17,124 nt of DNA from NCBI GenBank assembly GCA_031284065.1, contig JAITAP010000267.1, positions 1 through 17,124 on the forward strand, written 5' to 3'. Shown here in pieces: positions 1 to 6,311 of the stretch (positions are counted from its first letter, which is position 1; each line of letters begins with the position of its first letter). The position numbers and the translations under genes are program-made. Under the pieces are notes generated by a model, which was not told the origin of the DNA, made no database searches, and saw only the letters and a program-made list of their open reading frames with translations. This DNA is from Prevotellaceae bacterium. Its GTDB lineage: Bacteria; Bacteroidota; Bacteroidia; Bacteroidales; UBA932.

Positions 1-549
1 GCTGCCAAGCCGGCAGCAAAGAAAACGACCGCTGCCAAACCGGCGGCAAAAAAGGCTGCGCCCGCAAAAACGGTAGCAAAGAAAGCAACCGCTGCTAAAC
101 CGGCAGCAAAACCAGCTGCGCCCGCAAAGAAAGCCGCACCTGCAAAGAAGGCTGCGCCCGCAAAGAAAGCCGCACCTGCAAAGAAGGCTGCGCCCGCAAA
201 GAAGGCTGTGCCCGCAAAGAAGGCCGCACCTGCAAAGAAAGCTGCGCCCGCAAAGAAAGCTGTGCCCGCAAAGAAAGCCGCACCTGCAAAGAAGGCTGCA
301 CCCGCAAAGAAAGCTGCACCCGCAAAGAAAGCCGCGCCCGCAAAGAAAGCTGTGCCCGCGAAAAAAGCTGCGCCAGCAAAGAAAGTTGTGCCTGCAAAGA
401 AAGCTGTGCCCGCAAAGAAAGCCGCGCCTGCGAAGAAAGCCGCGCCTGCAAAGACAGCTACCGCAAAAGCCGCGCCCGCAAAAAAAGCCGCGCCCGCAAA
501 GAAAGCGTCAAGGCCAACTCCGGCAACCTCTATTTTCCCTATGTTTTAA
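1..549 (+). CDS. Histone H1-like Lys/Ala/Pro-rich repeat protein (5' end missing)
   Basis: Frame 1 is open from the first base to the TAA at 547-549, so at least 182 residues are present and the true start lies upstream of the window. The visible part begins with AAKPAAKK-type stretches, then about 20 near-tandem copies of a hexapeptide, (A/V)PAKK(A/V), encoded by an 18-bp DNA repeat from about 118 to 510. It ends in a short non-repetitive tail, SRPTPATSIFPMF. Almost every third residue is lysine and there are no acidic residues in the visible part. Such tails resemble the C-terminal domain of histone H1, chlamydial Hc1/Hc2 and Pseudomonas AlgP, which bind DNA without sequence specificity, so a nucleoid-associated role is inferred. 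Any folded N-terminal domain would be outside the window. The family is uncertain because composition alone drives similarity. Confidence 0.8.
   Translation, partial: AAKPAAKKTTAAKPAAKKAAPAKTVAKKATAAKPAAKPAAPAKKAAPAKKAAPAKKAAPAKKAAPAKKAVPAKKAAPAKKAAPAKKAVPAKKAAPAKKAAPAKKAAPAKKAAPAKKAVPAKKAAPAKKVVPAKKAVPAKKAAPAKKAAPAKTATAKAAPAKKAAPAKKASRPTPATSIFPMF
118..510 (+). repeat. 18-bp in-frame tandem repeat encoding (A/V)PAKK(A/V)
   Basis: The unit is GCN-CCN-GCA-AAG-AAR-GCN, repeated about 20 times with mainly third-position differences and occasional GCG/GTG swaps that change Ala to Val. One interruption occurs near 451-468, where the units give AKTATAKA. Because the period is a multiple of three, gain or loss of units would keep the frame, so length variation between strains is likely. 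Confidence 0.85.
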
Positions 550-571
550 TGGCAGCAGGAGACAAGAAAAA

Positions 572-604
572 CCCTGTAAGATTAAAATCTTACAGGGGTT
601 TTTT
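572..604 (+). terminator. Rho-independent terminator of the histone-like gene
   Basis: An 11-bp perfect stem (CCCTGTAAGAT at 572-582 and its complement at 587-597) closes a TAAA loop and is followed by G and a T-run at 599-604. It lies 22 bp after the stop codon. An A-run at 566-571 precedes the stem, so the structure could also terminate in the opposite direction. It insulates the following MFS gene. Confidence 0.92.
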
Positions 605-650
605 GTATGCGCTAAGCTTACATCTTTTCAACGCTAAAAGCTAACACCTT

Positions 651-1820
651 ATGTCAGTCTCACGGCGACGGTTTAAAACCAAAACATGGTACAGGGTTTC
701 CGTTAGCGCATTTTACTTTGCGCAGGGGCTTGTTTTTGCCAGCTGGGCAAGCCGTATCCCCGATATTAAGAATATGCTAAACATGAGCGCATCCCAGCTG
801 GGCAGCGCATTGCTGATTATTCCCACAGGCGAATTTGTTACTATGGCGCTGGCGGGCTATCTGGTTAGCAAGTTTGGCAGCAGGCTGATGCTCATCATTG
901 CCGCGCTGACGTACCCGCTGGCGTTGATAGGTATTGGCTTGGCGGGGTCGCTCATGCAGCTGTACGCGGTACTCTTTTTGTTCGGCGTATTTGCCAATCT
1001 CTCCAACATATCGGTCAACACGCAGGCCGTAGGCGTAGAGCGGCTGTACCGGCGCAGCATCATGGGCGTATTTCACGGCTTGTGGTCAATGGCGGGGTTT
1101 GTCGGCGCGCTGACGGGTGCGCTGATGGTTGCGCTAAGTATTTCGCCAACGCTGCATTTTGCCATTGTTTACGCCCTGATACTTTGCATCGCGCTCGCCA
1201 TGCACCGCTCCATACTGCCGCGCGACGCACACCAAAAGAGTATCGACGAAAATCAGCAAAAAATTTTCACGCGCCCCGACCGCTACGTGCTGGTGATAGG
1301 CCTGATAGCCTTTGCCAACATGGTGTGCGAAGGCACTGTGTTCAACTGGAGCAGCATTTACTTTGAGCAGGTGGTGGCAACCTCCAAAAATTTTGTCCGC
1401 CTGGGCTACATTGCCGCCATGTGCAGCATGACCATCGGACGGTTTATCGTTGACCGCTTCATTACGCGCTTCGGGCATATCAACGTAATACGCTTTGGCG
1501 GCGTTACCATTGTTGCGGGGCTGTTGCTGGCGGTCGTTTCGCCAAGCATTGCCCTTTCCACCGCAGGCTTTTTGCTCATCGGCGCAGGCATATCCCCCAC
1601 CATTCCCATCTGCTACAGCTTGGCGGGACATTCAAAAAAAATGCTGCCGGGCGTTGCCCTTGCCACCGTTTCGTCGGTTTCCTTTTTTGGGCTGCTGATG
1701 GGTCCGCCGGTGGTAGGCTTTGCTGCCGACGCCGTTGGGCTGCGCTGGGCGCTATGTATTATTGCGCTGTTTGGGGTAACGGTAGTATCGCTGACCTTTG
1801 CGCTGAAAAAACAGCGGTGA
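651..1820 (+). CDS. MFS transporter, MosC/YbjJ-like
   Basis: The product has 389 residues, the usual length for a 12-helix major facilitator, with hydrophobic segments along its whole length. Features typical of the MosC/YbjJ branch are visible: SWASRIPDIK near residues 31-40, a motif-A-like loop YLVSKFGSRL at 70-79, SNISVNTQAV at 118-127, MGVFHGLWS at 138-146 and EGTVFNWSSIYF at 227-238 after the central cytoplasmic loop. It should move a small solute across the inner membrane, but the substrate cannot be read from sequence; MosC was linked to rhizopine and YbjJ is poorly characterised. The ATG at 651 gives a basic N-terminus (SRRRFKTK) directly before helix 1. The gene is monocistronic, with a terminator upstream and an opposing operon downstream. 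No clear TAnnTTTG box was found upstream. Confidence 0.9.
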   Translation: MSVSRRRFKTKTWYRVSVSAFYFAQGLVFASWASRIPDIKNMLNMSASQLGSALLIIPTGEFVTMALAGYLVSKFGSRLMLIIAALTYPLALIGIGLAGSLMQLYAVLFLFGVFANLSNISVNTQAVGVERLYRRSIMGVFHGLWSMAGFVGALTGALMVALSISPTLHFAIVYALILCIALAMHRSILPRDAHQKSIDENQQKIFTRPDRYVLVIGLIAFANMVCEGTVFNWSSIYFEQVVATSKNFVRLGYIAAMCSMTIGRFIVDRFITRFGHINVIRFGGVTIVAGLLLAVVSPSIALSTAGFLLIGAGISPTIPICYSLAGHSKKMLPGVALATVSSVSFFGLLMGPPVVGFAADAVGLRWALCIIALFGVTVVSLTFALKKQR

Positions 1821-2066
1821 GCATTTTTCTTGACCGAAGCCCCGCATCAGGTAGAACCTGCTCGTATAATTGGAGCAAGGCAAAAACCTTGCACGTTCAG
1901 GCTGCATCCCATTCGGGACGGGGGCAGCATACGAAAAGAGGACGCGCCAAAATCTTGAACTAACGCCATTGCATTGCTTGCAAGCGGCGAAAAATCTGAT
2001 TTTGGTACGCCCTCTTTGCCGGAATTGACCGTTTGGCTGCGAGTAGCCGACAGCCGACCGGGTTGC
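1821..2066. other. Intergenic region between convergent genes
   Basis: This 246-bp gap separates the MFS stop from the stop of the GGGtGRT gene. A small hairpin at 1875-1892 (GCAAGG, CAAAAA loop, CCTTGC) lacks a T-run, so it is only a weak terminator candidate. I see no credible gene here. Confidence 0.5.
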
Positions 2067-3071
2067 TTACTGCTTTTTCAGCGCCTCCTCAACGGCCACC
2101 GCCACCGCTACGGTAGCCCCTACCATAGGGTTGTTGCCCATGCCAAGGAAGCCCATCATCTCAACGTGCGCCGGCACCGACGACGAGCCTGCAAACTGCG
2201 CGTCGCCGTGCATGCGCCCCATCGTGTCGGTCATGCCATACGAGGCGGGTCCTGCCGCCATGTTGTCGGGGTGCAGCGTGCGGCCTGTGCCGCCGCCCGA
2301 AGCCACTGAGAAGTACTTTTTGCCCTGCTCCATGCACTCCTTTTTGTAGGTGCCCGCCACGGGGTGCTGAAAGCGCGTCGGGTTGGTAGAGTTGCCGGTG
2401 ATGGAAACGTCCACGCCCTCGCTGCGCATTACGGCCACGCCTTCGCGCACGTCGTCGCAGCCGTAGCACTTCACTTTGGCGCGGTCGCCGGCGGAGTAGG
2501 CTTTTTCTTTCACCACGTTCAGCTTGCCGGTGGCGTAGTCAAATTGCGTTTGCACGTAGGTAAACCCGTTGATGCGCGAAATAATCATGGCGGCGTCCTT
2601 GCCCAGCCCGTTGAGGATTACGCGCAGCGGCTCCTTGCGCACGCGGTTTGCCGATTTTGCAATGCCAATAGCGCCCTCTGCGGCGGCAAAGCTTTCGTGC
2701 CCGGCGAGGAAAGCGAAGCACTTTGTTTCTTCGCGCAGCAGCATTGCCGCGAGGTTGCCGTGCCCAATGCCCACCTTGCGGTCGTCGGCAACGGAGCCGG
2801 GTATACAGAACGCCTGCAAGCCTTCGCCAATGGCTTGCGCCGCATCCGACGCTTTTTCGGCGCCTTTTCTGATGGCAATAGCGCAGCCCACAACGTAGGC
2901 CCACGCTGCATTTTCAAAGGCAATAGGCTGAATATCCTTGCATATCTGGTACGCGTCGATACCCTTGTCGGCGCAAATCTTTTTTGCCTCGTCGAGGTCT
3001 TTTATTCCGTATTGGCTAAGCGCCGCATTTACCTGCTCAATGCGGCGGTCGTAGCTTTCAAATAGTGCCAT
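2067..3071 (-). CDS. GGGtGRT family protein
   Basis: This 334-residue protein carries the signature that names the family, GGGTGRT, at residues 259-265, inside a conserved stretch followed by LHPDN and MTDTMGRMHGD. Other notable elements are cysteines at 33, 44, 63, 89, 118, 202, 205 and 246, with the KCYGC pair at 201-205 as a possible metal or redox site. No signal peptide or convincing membrane helix is seen, so it is probably cytoplasmic. The biochemical function of the family is, to my knowledge, unknown. Its start is 15 bp after the stop of the NifU-like gene, so the two are almost certainly co-transcribed; the same pairing is familiar from other anaerobes. The partner suggests a role tied to Fe-S clusters, which is inference only. 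Confidence 0.93.
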   Translation of the reverse strand: MALFESYDRRIEQVNAALSQYGIKDLDEAKKICADKGIDAYQICKDIQPIAFENAAWAYVVGCAIAIRKGAEKASDAAQAIGEGLQAFCIPGSVADDRKVGIGHGNLAAMLLREETKCFAFLAGHESFAAAEGAIGIAKSANRVRKEPLRVILNGLGKDAAMIISRINGFTYVQTQFDYATGKLNVVKEKAYSAGDRAKVKCYGCDDVREGVAVMRSEGVDVSITGNSTNPTRFQHPVAGTYKKECMEQGKKYFSVASGGGTGRTLHPDNMAAGPASYGMTDTMGRMHGDAQFAGSSSVPAHVEMMGFLGMGNNPMVGATVAVAVAVEEALKKQ

Positions 3072-3086
3072 AGTGTTTAAAAATTT

Positions 3087-3779
3087 TTATTCGTGACGTG
3101 GATCAATATACTTTGCAGCTTCGGCAAATCTGCCGTAGGTAGAGGTTGCCTTTTTGAGCGCCTCGTTGGCGTCGGCTCCCTTTTTGATGGCGTCCATCAT
3201 TTTGCCCATGTGGATAAACTCGTAGCCAATCACCTCGCCGTCGCTGTCGAGCGCCATGCGGTTGATGTAGCCTTCGGCCATTTCGAGGTAGCGCACGCCT
3301 TTGGCTTTGGTCGAAAACATTGTTCCCACCTGCGAGCGCAATCCCTTTCCCAAATCCTCCAGCCCCGCGCCAATGGGCAGCCCGCCTTCGCTAAATGCGC
3401 TCTGCGTGCGCCCGTAGGCAATTTGCAGAAACAGCTCGCGCATGGCGGTGTTGATAGCGTCGCACACCAAGTCGGTGTTGAGCGCCTCCAGTATTGTTTT
3501 GCCGGGCAGCACTTCGGCAGCCATCGCCGCAGAGTGCGTCATGCCGGAGCATCCGACGGTTTCCAGCAGCGCCTCTTCAATAATGCCGTCCTTTACGTTC
3601 AGCGTCAGCTTGCAGGCGCCCTGCTGGGGGGCGCACCAGCCCACGCCGTGCGTAAGGCCGGAGATGTCTTTTACTTCTTTTGATTTGACCCACCTCCCCT
3701 CTTCGGGAATTGGGGCAGCGCCGTGCATGTATCCTTGTTTTACAATGCACTGATGCTCAACTTCATGTGAATAGATCAT
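3087..3779 (-). CDS. NifU-like Fe-S cluster scaffold protein
   Basis: The 230-residue product resembles the IscU/NifU N-terminal scaffold domain. GWCAPQQGAC (residues 47-56) sits where NifU has its first ligand cysteine, and the VGCSGMTHSA segment (75-84) matches the second. The canonical third cysteine region appears as GLEDLGKGLRSQVGTMF and has no Cys, so the ligand set differs from classical IscU; Cys11 and Cys106 are other candidates. The ATG at 3779 is chosen because the protein then begins MIYSHEVEHQC, the start I recall for Bacteroides relatives; an upstream in-frame TTG at 3806 would add nine unconserved residues. It is the first gene of a two-gene unit with the GGGtGRT protein. A cluster assembly or carrier role is inferred from the family. 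Confidence 0.9.
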   Translation of the reverse strand: MIYSHEVEHQCIVKQGYMHGAAPIPEEGRWVKSKEVKDISGLTHGVGWCAPQQGACKLTLNVKDGIIEEALLETVGCSGMTHSAAMAAEVLPGKTILEALNTDLVCDAINTAMRELFLQIAYGRTQSAFSEGGLPIGAGLEDLGKGLRSQVGTMFSTKAKGVRYLEMAEGYINRMALDSDGEVIGYEFIHMGKMMDAIKKGADANEALKKATSTYGRFAEAAKYIDPRHE

Positions 3780-3819
3780 AGCGTTTTGTTTTTGAATTTT
3801 ACTCAAATAAAAAATCCTG

Positions 3820-3827
3820 CAAAGATA
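3820..3827 (-). promoter_or_regulatory. Putative -7 promoter box for the NifU-like/GGGtGRT unit
   Basis: Read on the minus strand this is TATCTTTG, a full match to the Bacteroidota -7 consensus TAnnTTTG, about 40 bp before the ATG at 3779. The -33 element is weak: TTTC at 3844-3847, with 16 bp between the elements rather than the usual 19-20. Confidence 0.5.
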
Positions 3828-3899
3828 GCATTTAATGCTACACGAAAGAGCATAAGTGAAGAAAATTTAGTATCTTGTAGATAAGTCGTGCAATTCACG

Positions 3900-3926
3900 G
3901 TTGGGTGCGGCGAAAACCGACCCAAC
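3900..3926. repeat. Inverted repeat (hairpin) in the intergenic region
   Basis: GTTGGGT (3900-3906) pairs with ACCCAAC (3920-3926). Inside, CGG pairs with CCG around a CGAAAA loop, with one unpaired G at 3907. No T-run follows on either strand, so it is unlikely to be an intrinsic terminator. It lies about 75 bp upstream of the NifU-like promoter and could be a regulatory site. Confidence 0.4.
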
Positions 3927-4001
3927 GAATTTGCCATACGCAAAAAAGCAAACCTGCTGAAAAAACGTATCGTTCTACATCTTACATAAAAATTATTTAC
4001 G

Positions 4002-4181
4002 ATGAAAAAAAGCACAAAAAGAGATAAAGCCCATGCCACAGCGCATGTTGCCGAGCATAAGAGCCGAAACAGAATAATTTGTACCAGCGAGCTTGTTCCC
4101 TTAGAGCTGATGGAAAAGCCGGATAGCGCCAAAGCAATGCAATGGAAAAACACCGGTATGCCGAGCGATTTTTGGTTGTGA
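4002..4181 (+). CDS. Possible small protein, 59 aa, unknown
   Basis: An ATG at 4002 opens a 59-codon frame ending in TGA at 4179-4181. The product starts MKKSTKRDKAHATAHVAEHK, is basic in its first half and ends MPSDFWL. It fills most of the gap between two minus-strand genes and is preceded by an AT-rich stretch (about 3985-4000). No clear TAnnTTTG box was found; TATCGTTC at 3968-3975 is a 7-of-8-position approximation at best. I do not recognise the family. It may be a genuine small protein, a remnant of a larger gene, or chance. Confidence 0.3.
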   Translation: MKKSTKRDKAHATAHVAEHKSRNRIICTSELVPLELMEKPDSAKAMQWKNTGMPSDFWL

Positions 4182-4186
4182 GGCGC

Positions 4187-4210
4187 AGGGGCGGTTCGCG
4201 AACCGCCCCT
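4187..4210. repeat. 24-bp perfect palindrome (REP-like), GC-rich
   Basis: AGGGGCGGTTCG followed by its exact reverse complement forms a 12-bp-arm palindrome with no spacer. It reaches into the TAG stop codon (4209-4211) of the nucleoside permease gene. There is no T-run on either side, so it is not a standard intrinsic terminator. From experience, GGGGCGGTTCGCGAACCGCCCC-like elements occur as dispersed repeats in many genomes; whether it is repeated in this genome cannot be told from one copy. Confidence 0.65.
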
Positions 4211-5408
4211 ACGCGCGTTTTGGCTTGAACTGGAGGGCAAAAACCACCGCTACCGTCAGCGCGTAGGCCGAAAAGATATACCACGAAAATGGCCATCCGT
4301 ACGCATCTACTACGGCTCCGGCAACGTAGGACCCGATAAGCGCCCCAAATCCATTGGTCATAATCATAAAAACGCCCTGCGCGCTGGAGCGGACGGCGCT
4401 ATCGGTTTCCTGCTCTACGAACAGCGACCCCGAAATGTTGAAAAAGTCAAACGCCACGCCGTACACCAGCATGGACAGGATGAGCATCCACACGCCGTAG
4501 CCCGGATTGCCCGCACCCAGCAAGCCAAACCGGAATACCCACGCAAGCATCGAAATAAGCATGACCTTTTTTATGCCAAACCGGCTCATGAAAAACGGTA
4601 TCAGCAGTATGCACAGCGTTTCGGAGAGCTGCGAAAGCGAAATTAGAATATTTGCGTGCTCTACCCCAAACGTACCCTCGTACTCCGGCATGTTTCCGAA
4701 ATGGTTTGTCAGGTAGTCGTTGCCAAAGGCGTTGGTTATTTGCAGCGACATGCCGAGCAGCATCGAAAAGGTGAAGAAAATCGCCATTTTCTTTTGCTTG
4801 AACAGCGAAAATGCCTTCAGCCCGAGGCTCTCCACCCACGATTTGCTCTCTGCGCTCCGGCTCACCGCGCATCCGGGCAGGGTGAAAGCGTATGCGCCAA
4901 GCGTCAGCCCCAGCGCTGCCGACAGGTAGAGCTGGTTGGCGGAGGCGGCAAGCTTCAGCAAATCTACCGCCACCATAGCGCAAATAAAGCCCACCGTGCC
5001 CCACACGCGGATGGGCGGGAACGCCTTAACCGCGTCCATACCGGCGCGGCTCAGCGCGCTGTACGCCGCCGAACTGGAAAGGGCAATGGTCGGCATGTAG
5101 AACATAACGCTCAGCAGCAGGAGCGGGTACAGCCGCGCGTAGTCGGTTTGCGGGGCGGCGGCAATCAGCAGGAGCGCCGCCGCAATGTGGCAGCATCCCA
5201 ATACTTTTTGCGCCGGAACCCACCGGTCGGCAATAACGCCCATGATGGCAGGCATAAACAGCGAGCCAATGCCCATAGCGGCAAAAATGCTGCCCGTCTG
5301 TACGCCATCAAAGTGCAAAACGCCGCCAAGGTACGCCCCCAGCGAAATAAGCCACGCTCCCCACACCGCGTACTGCAAAAAAATCATTACAATTAGCCGT
5401 ATCTTCAT
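4209..5408 (-). CDS. Nucleoside permease, NupG/XapB-like MFS transporter
   Basis: The 399-residue protein has twelve hydrophobic segments and fits the nucleoside:H+ symporter family. Diagnostic stretches are LQYAVWGAWLISLGAYL at residues 11-27, the motif-A loop GVIADRW at 57-63, FPPIRVWGTVGFI at 130-142 and DFFNISGSLFVE at 321-332. The family imports nucleosides into the cytoplasm using the proton gradient. The gene lies 42 bp downstream of a cytidylate kinase-like gene on the same strand, which would fit nucleoside uptake followed by phosphorylation, although the kinase substrate is unproven. A -7 box (5446-5453) overlaps the stop codon of that upstream gene, so a private promoter is also possible. 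The stop codon sits in a 24-bp palindrome. Confidence 0.92.
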   Translation of the reverse strand: MKIRLIVMIFLQYAVWGAWLISLGAYLGGVLHFDGVQTGSIFAAMGIGSLFMPAIMGVIADRWVPAQKVLGCCHIAAALLLIAAAPQTDYARLYPLLLLSVMFYMPTIALSSSAAYSALSRAGMDAVKAFPPIRVWGTVGFICAMVAVDLLKLAASANQLYLSAALGLTLGAYAFTLPGCAVSRSAESKSWVESLGLKAFSLFKQKKMAIFFTFSMLLGMSLQITNAFGNDYLTNHFGNMPEYEGTFGVEHANILISLSQLSETLCILLIPFFMSRFGIKKVMLISMLAWVFRFGLLGAGNPGYGVWMLILSMLVYGVAFDFFNISGSLFVEQETDSAVRSSAQGVFMIMTNGFGALIGSYVAGAVVDAYGWPFSWYIFSAYALTVAVVFALQFKPKRA

Positions 5409-5445
5409 TTTAGTTGAAATATTGAAAGTTGAAAATCAGGTGTGG

Positions 5446-5453
5446 CAAATTTA
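5446..5453 (-). promoter_or_regulatory. Putative -7 box for the nucleoside permease
   Basis: On the minus strand this reads TAAATTTG, a full match to TAnnTTTG, about 38 bp before the permease ATG. Its TAA is the stop codon of the upstream gene. No good -33 element is seen 19-20 bp upstream. Confidence 0.4.
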
Positions 5454-6083
5454 GCTGAAAGCTTGCAACTTTTTCTCCACGATTGCCTCTATCAGCGCCA
5501 CCGTATCGTCAATTCCCAGCAACGAAACATCAATGGAGAAGTGGTACGACGACGACATTCCCCACTCCTTGTCCGTGTAGTACTTGTAGTAGGCAGCTCT
5601 CGACTTGTCGGCCTTCCGCATCATTTCCTTAGCCTCGCCGTTGCTCACGTGGTGCAGCTCGGCAATAGCTTTGAGGCGGTTTTCGGGCTTGTTGTGGATA
5701 AAAAAGCTGAGCAGGTCGGGGTTGTCGCGCAGCACGTAGTCGGCGCAACGCCCCACCAGCACGCACGACTCGCCCTTGTCCACAATGCTGCGAATGGCGT
5801 TGCTCTGGAGCAAAAACAGCCGCTCGTTGGACAGGATGTCGGGGTAGGGCGTATAGACGCCCAAGTTTGGAAATCCTATCGAAAAGACGTACGGCAACCC
5901 GCTGGAGGTTCGCTCGTCGGCTTTCTCAAACACCTCGCCGCACAGCCCGCTTTCCTTTGCCGCCTCTGCAAGCAGCTCCTTGTCGTAGCAGGCAATGGCG
6001 AGGTCTTTCGCCAATTTTTGACCTATGAGGCGACCGCCGCTGCCAAACTGCCGGCCTATGCTGATGATGACTCGCTTTTTCAT
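5451..6083 (-). CDS. Cytidylate kinase-like family protein
   Basis: The 210-residue protein begins MKKRVIISIGRQFGSGGRLIG; the glycine-rich loop at residues 10-21 is the P-loop form of the cytidylate kinase-like family (Cytidylate_kin2 type), distinct from classical Cmk. VLVGRCADYVLRD at 108-120 is the second conserved block, and a basic helix near 155-167 (MRKADKSRAAYYKYY) could form the lid. The fold phosphorylates nucleotides or another small acceptor using ATP; the true substrate of these proteins is not established. Its ATG is well placed behind a good promoter at 6146-6176, leaving about 55 nt of leader. The nucleoside permease follows after 42 bp, supporting a nucleoside-related job by inference. 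Confidence 0.88.
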   Translation of the reverse strand: MKKRVIISIGRQFGSGGRLIGQKLAKDLAIACYDKELLAEAAKESGLCGEVFEKADERTSSGLPYVFSIGFPNLGVYTPYPDILSNERLFLLQSNAIRSIVDKGESCVLVGRCADYVLRDNPDLLSFFIHNKPENRLKAIAELHHVSNGEAKEMMRKADKSRAAYYKYYTDKEWGMSSSYHFSIDVSLLGIDDTVALIEAIVEKKLQAFS

Positions 6084-6145
6084 CTTACATTTTATTGAGT
6101 TGAAAACTATACGTTGAGCTACTTAAACATTCGCTACTGTTCCGG

Positions 6146-6176
6146 CAAAGATAAGGTATATTGCAGAAATTACCAA
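6146..6176 (-). promoter_or_regulatory. Promoter of the cytidylate kinase-like gene
   Basis: Minus strand: TTGG at 6173-6176 as a -33 element, 19 bp, then TATCTTTG at 6146-6153 matching the -7 consensus TAnnTTTG. The spacing is the canonical Bacteroidota 19-20 bp. Confidence 0.65.
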
Positions 6177-6229
6177 TCGAAGAAGTAATGATTAATGAAT
6201 GATTATCGCTTCATCTCCCCTCAACCTTA

Positions 6230-6245
6230 CATTCCCGGCGGAATG
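6230..6245. repeat. Small hairpin in the gap downstream of the GH110 gene
   Basis: CATTCC and GGAATG flank a CGGC loop, giving a 6-bp stem about 65 bp past the GH110 stop. No T-run follows on the minus strand, so a role in termination is doubtful. Confidence 0.3.
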
Positions 6246-6311
6246 AGGCGTGCACGATTTCGCCCTTGCTTCTTTACCCAGCTTGCGCAAGGGTACTTCG
6301 GCAAGTTGTAG

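Noticed and set aside
95..451. Minus-strand reading frame across the repeat (LSLRAQ repeats)
   Set aside because: It is the complement of the lysine-rich tandem repeat; the plus frame is open to the window start, ends at a normal stop and has a terminator.
118..510. Regular repeats resembling a CRISPR array
   Set aside because: The 18-bp units abut without unique spacers and keep a coding frame.
1875..1892. Hairpin after the MFS gene as an intrinsic terminator
   Set aside because: The stem is only 6 bp and is followed by ACGTTCAG, not a T-run.
2364..3683. Long plus-strand frames opposite the GGGtGRT and NifU-like genes
   Set aside because: They mirror conserved genes on the minus strand, show no family motifs, and arise from the GC-rich codon pattern.
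3803..4240. Minus-strand frame of 145 codons in the intergenic gap
   Set aside because: It overlaps the permease 3' end and the NifU-like promoter, lacks recognisable motifs, and its composition is that of translated non-coding DNA.
4656..6098. Long plus-strand frames opposite the permease and kinase-like genes
   Set aside because: They are antisense to well-recognised proteins and have low-complexity, His/Arg/Gln-rich translations.
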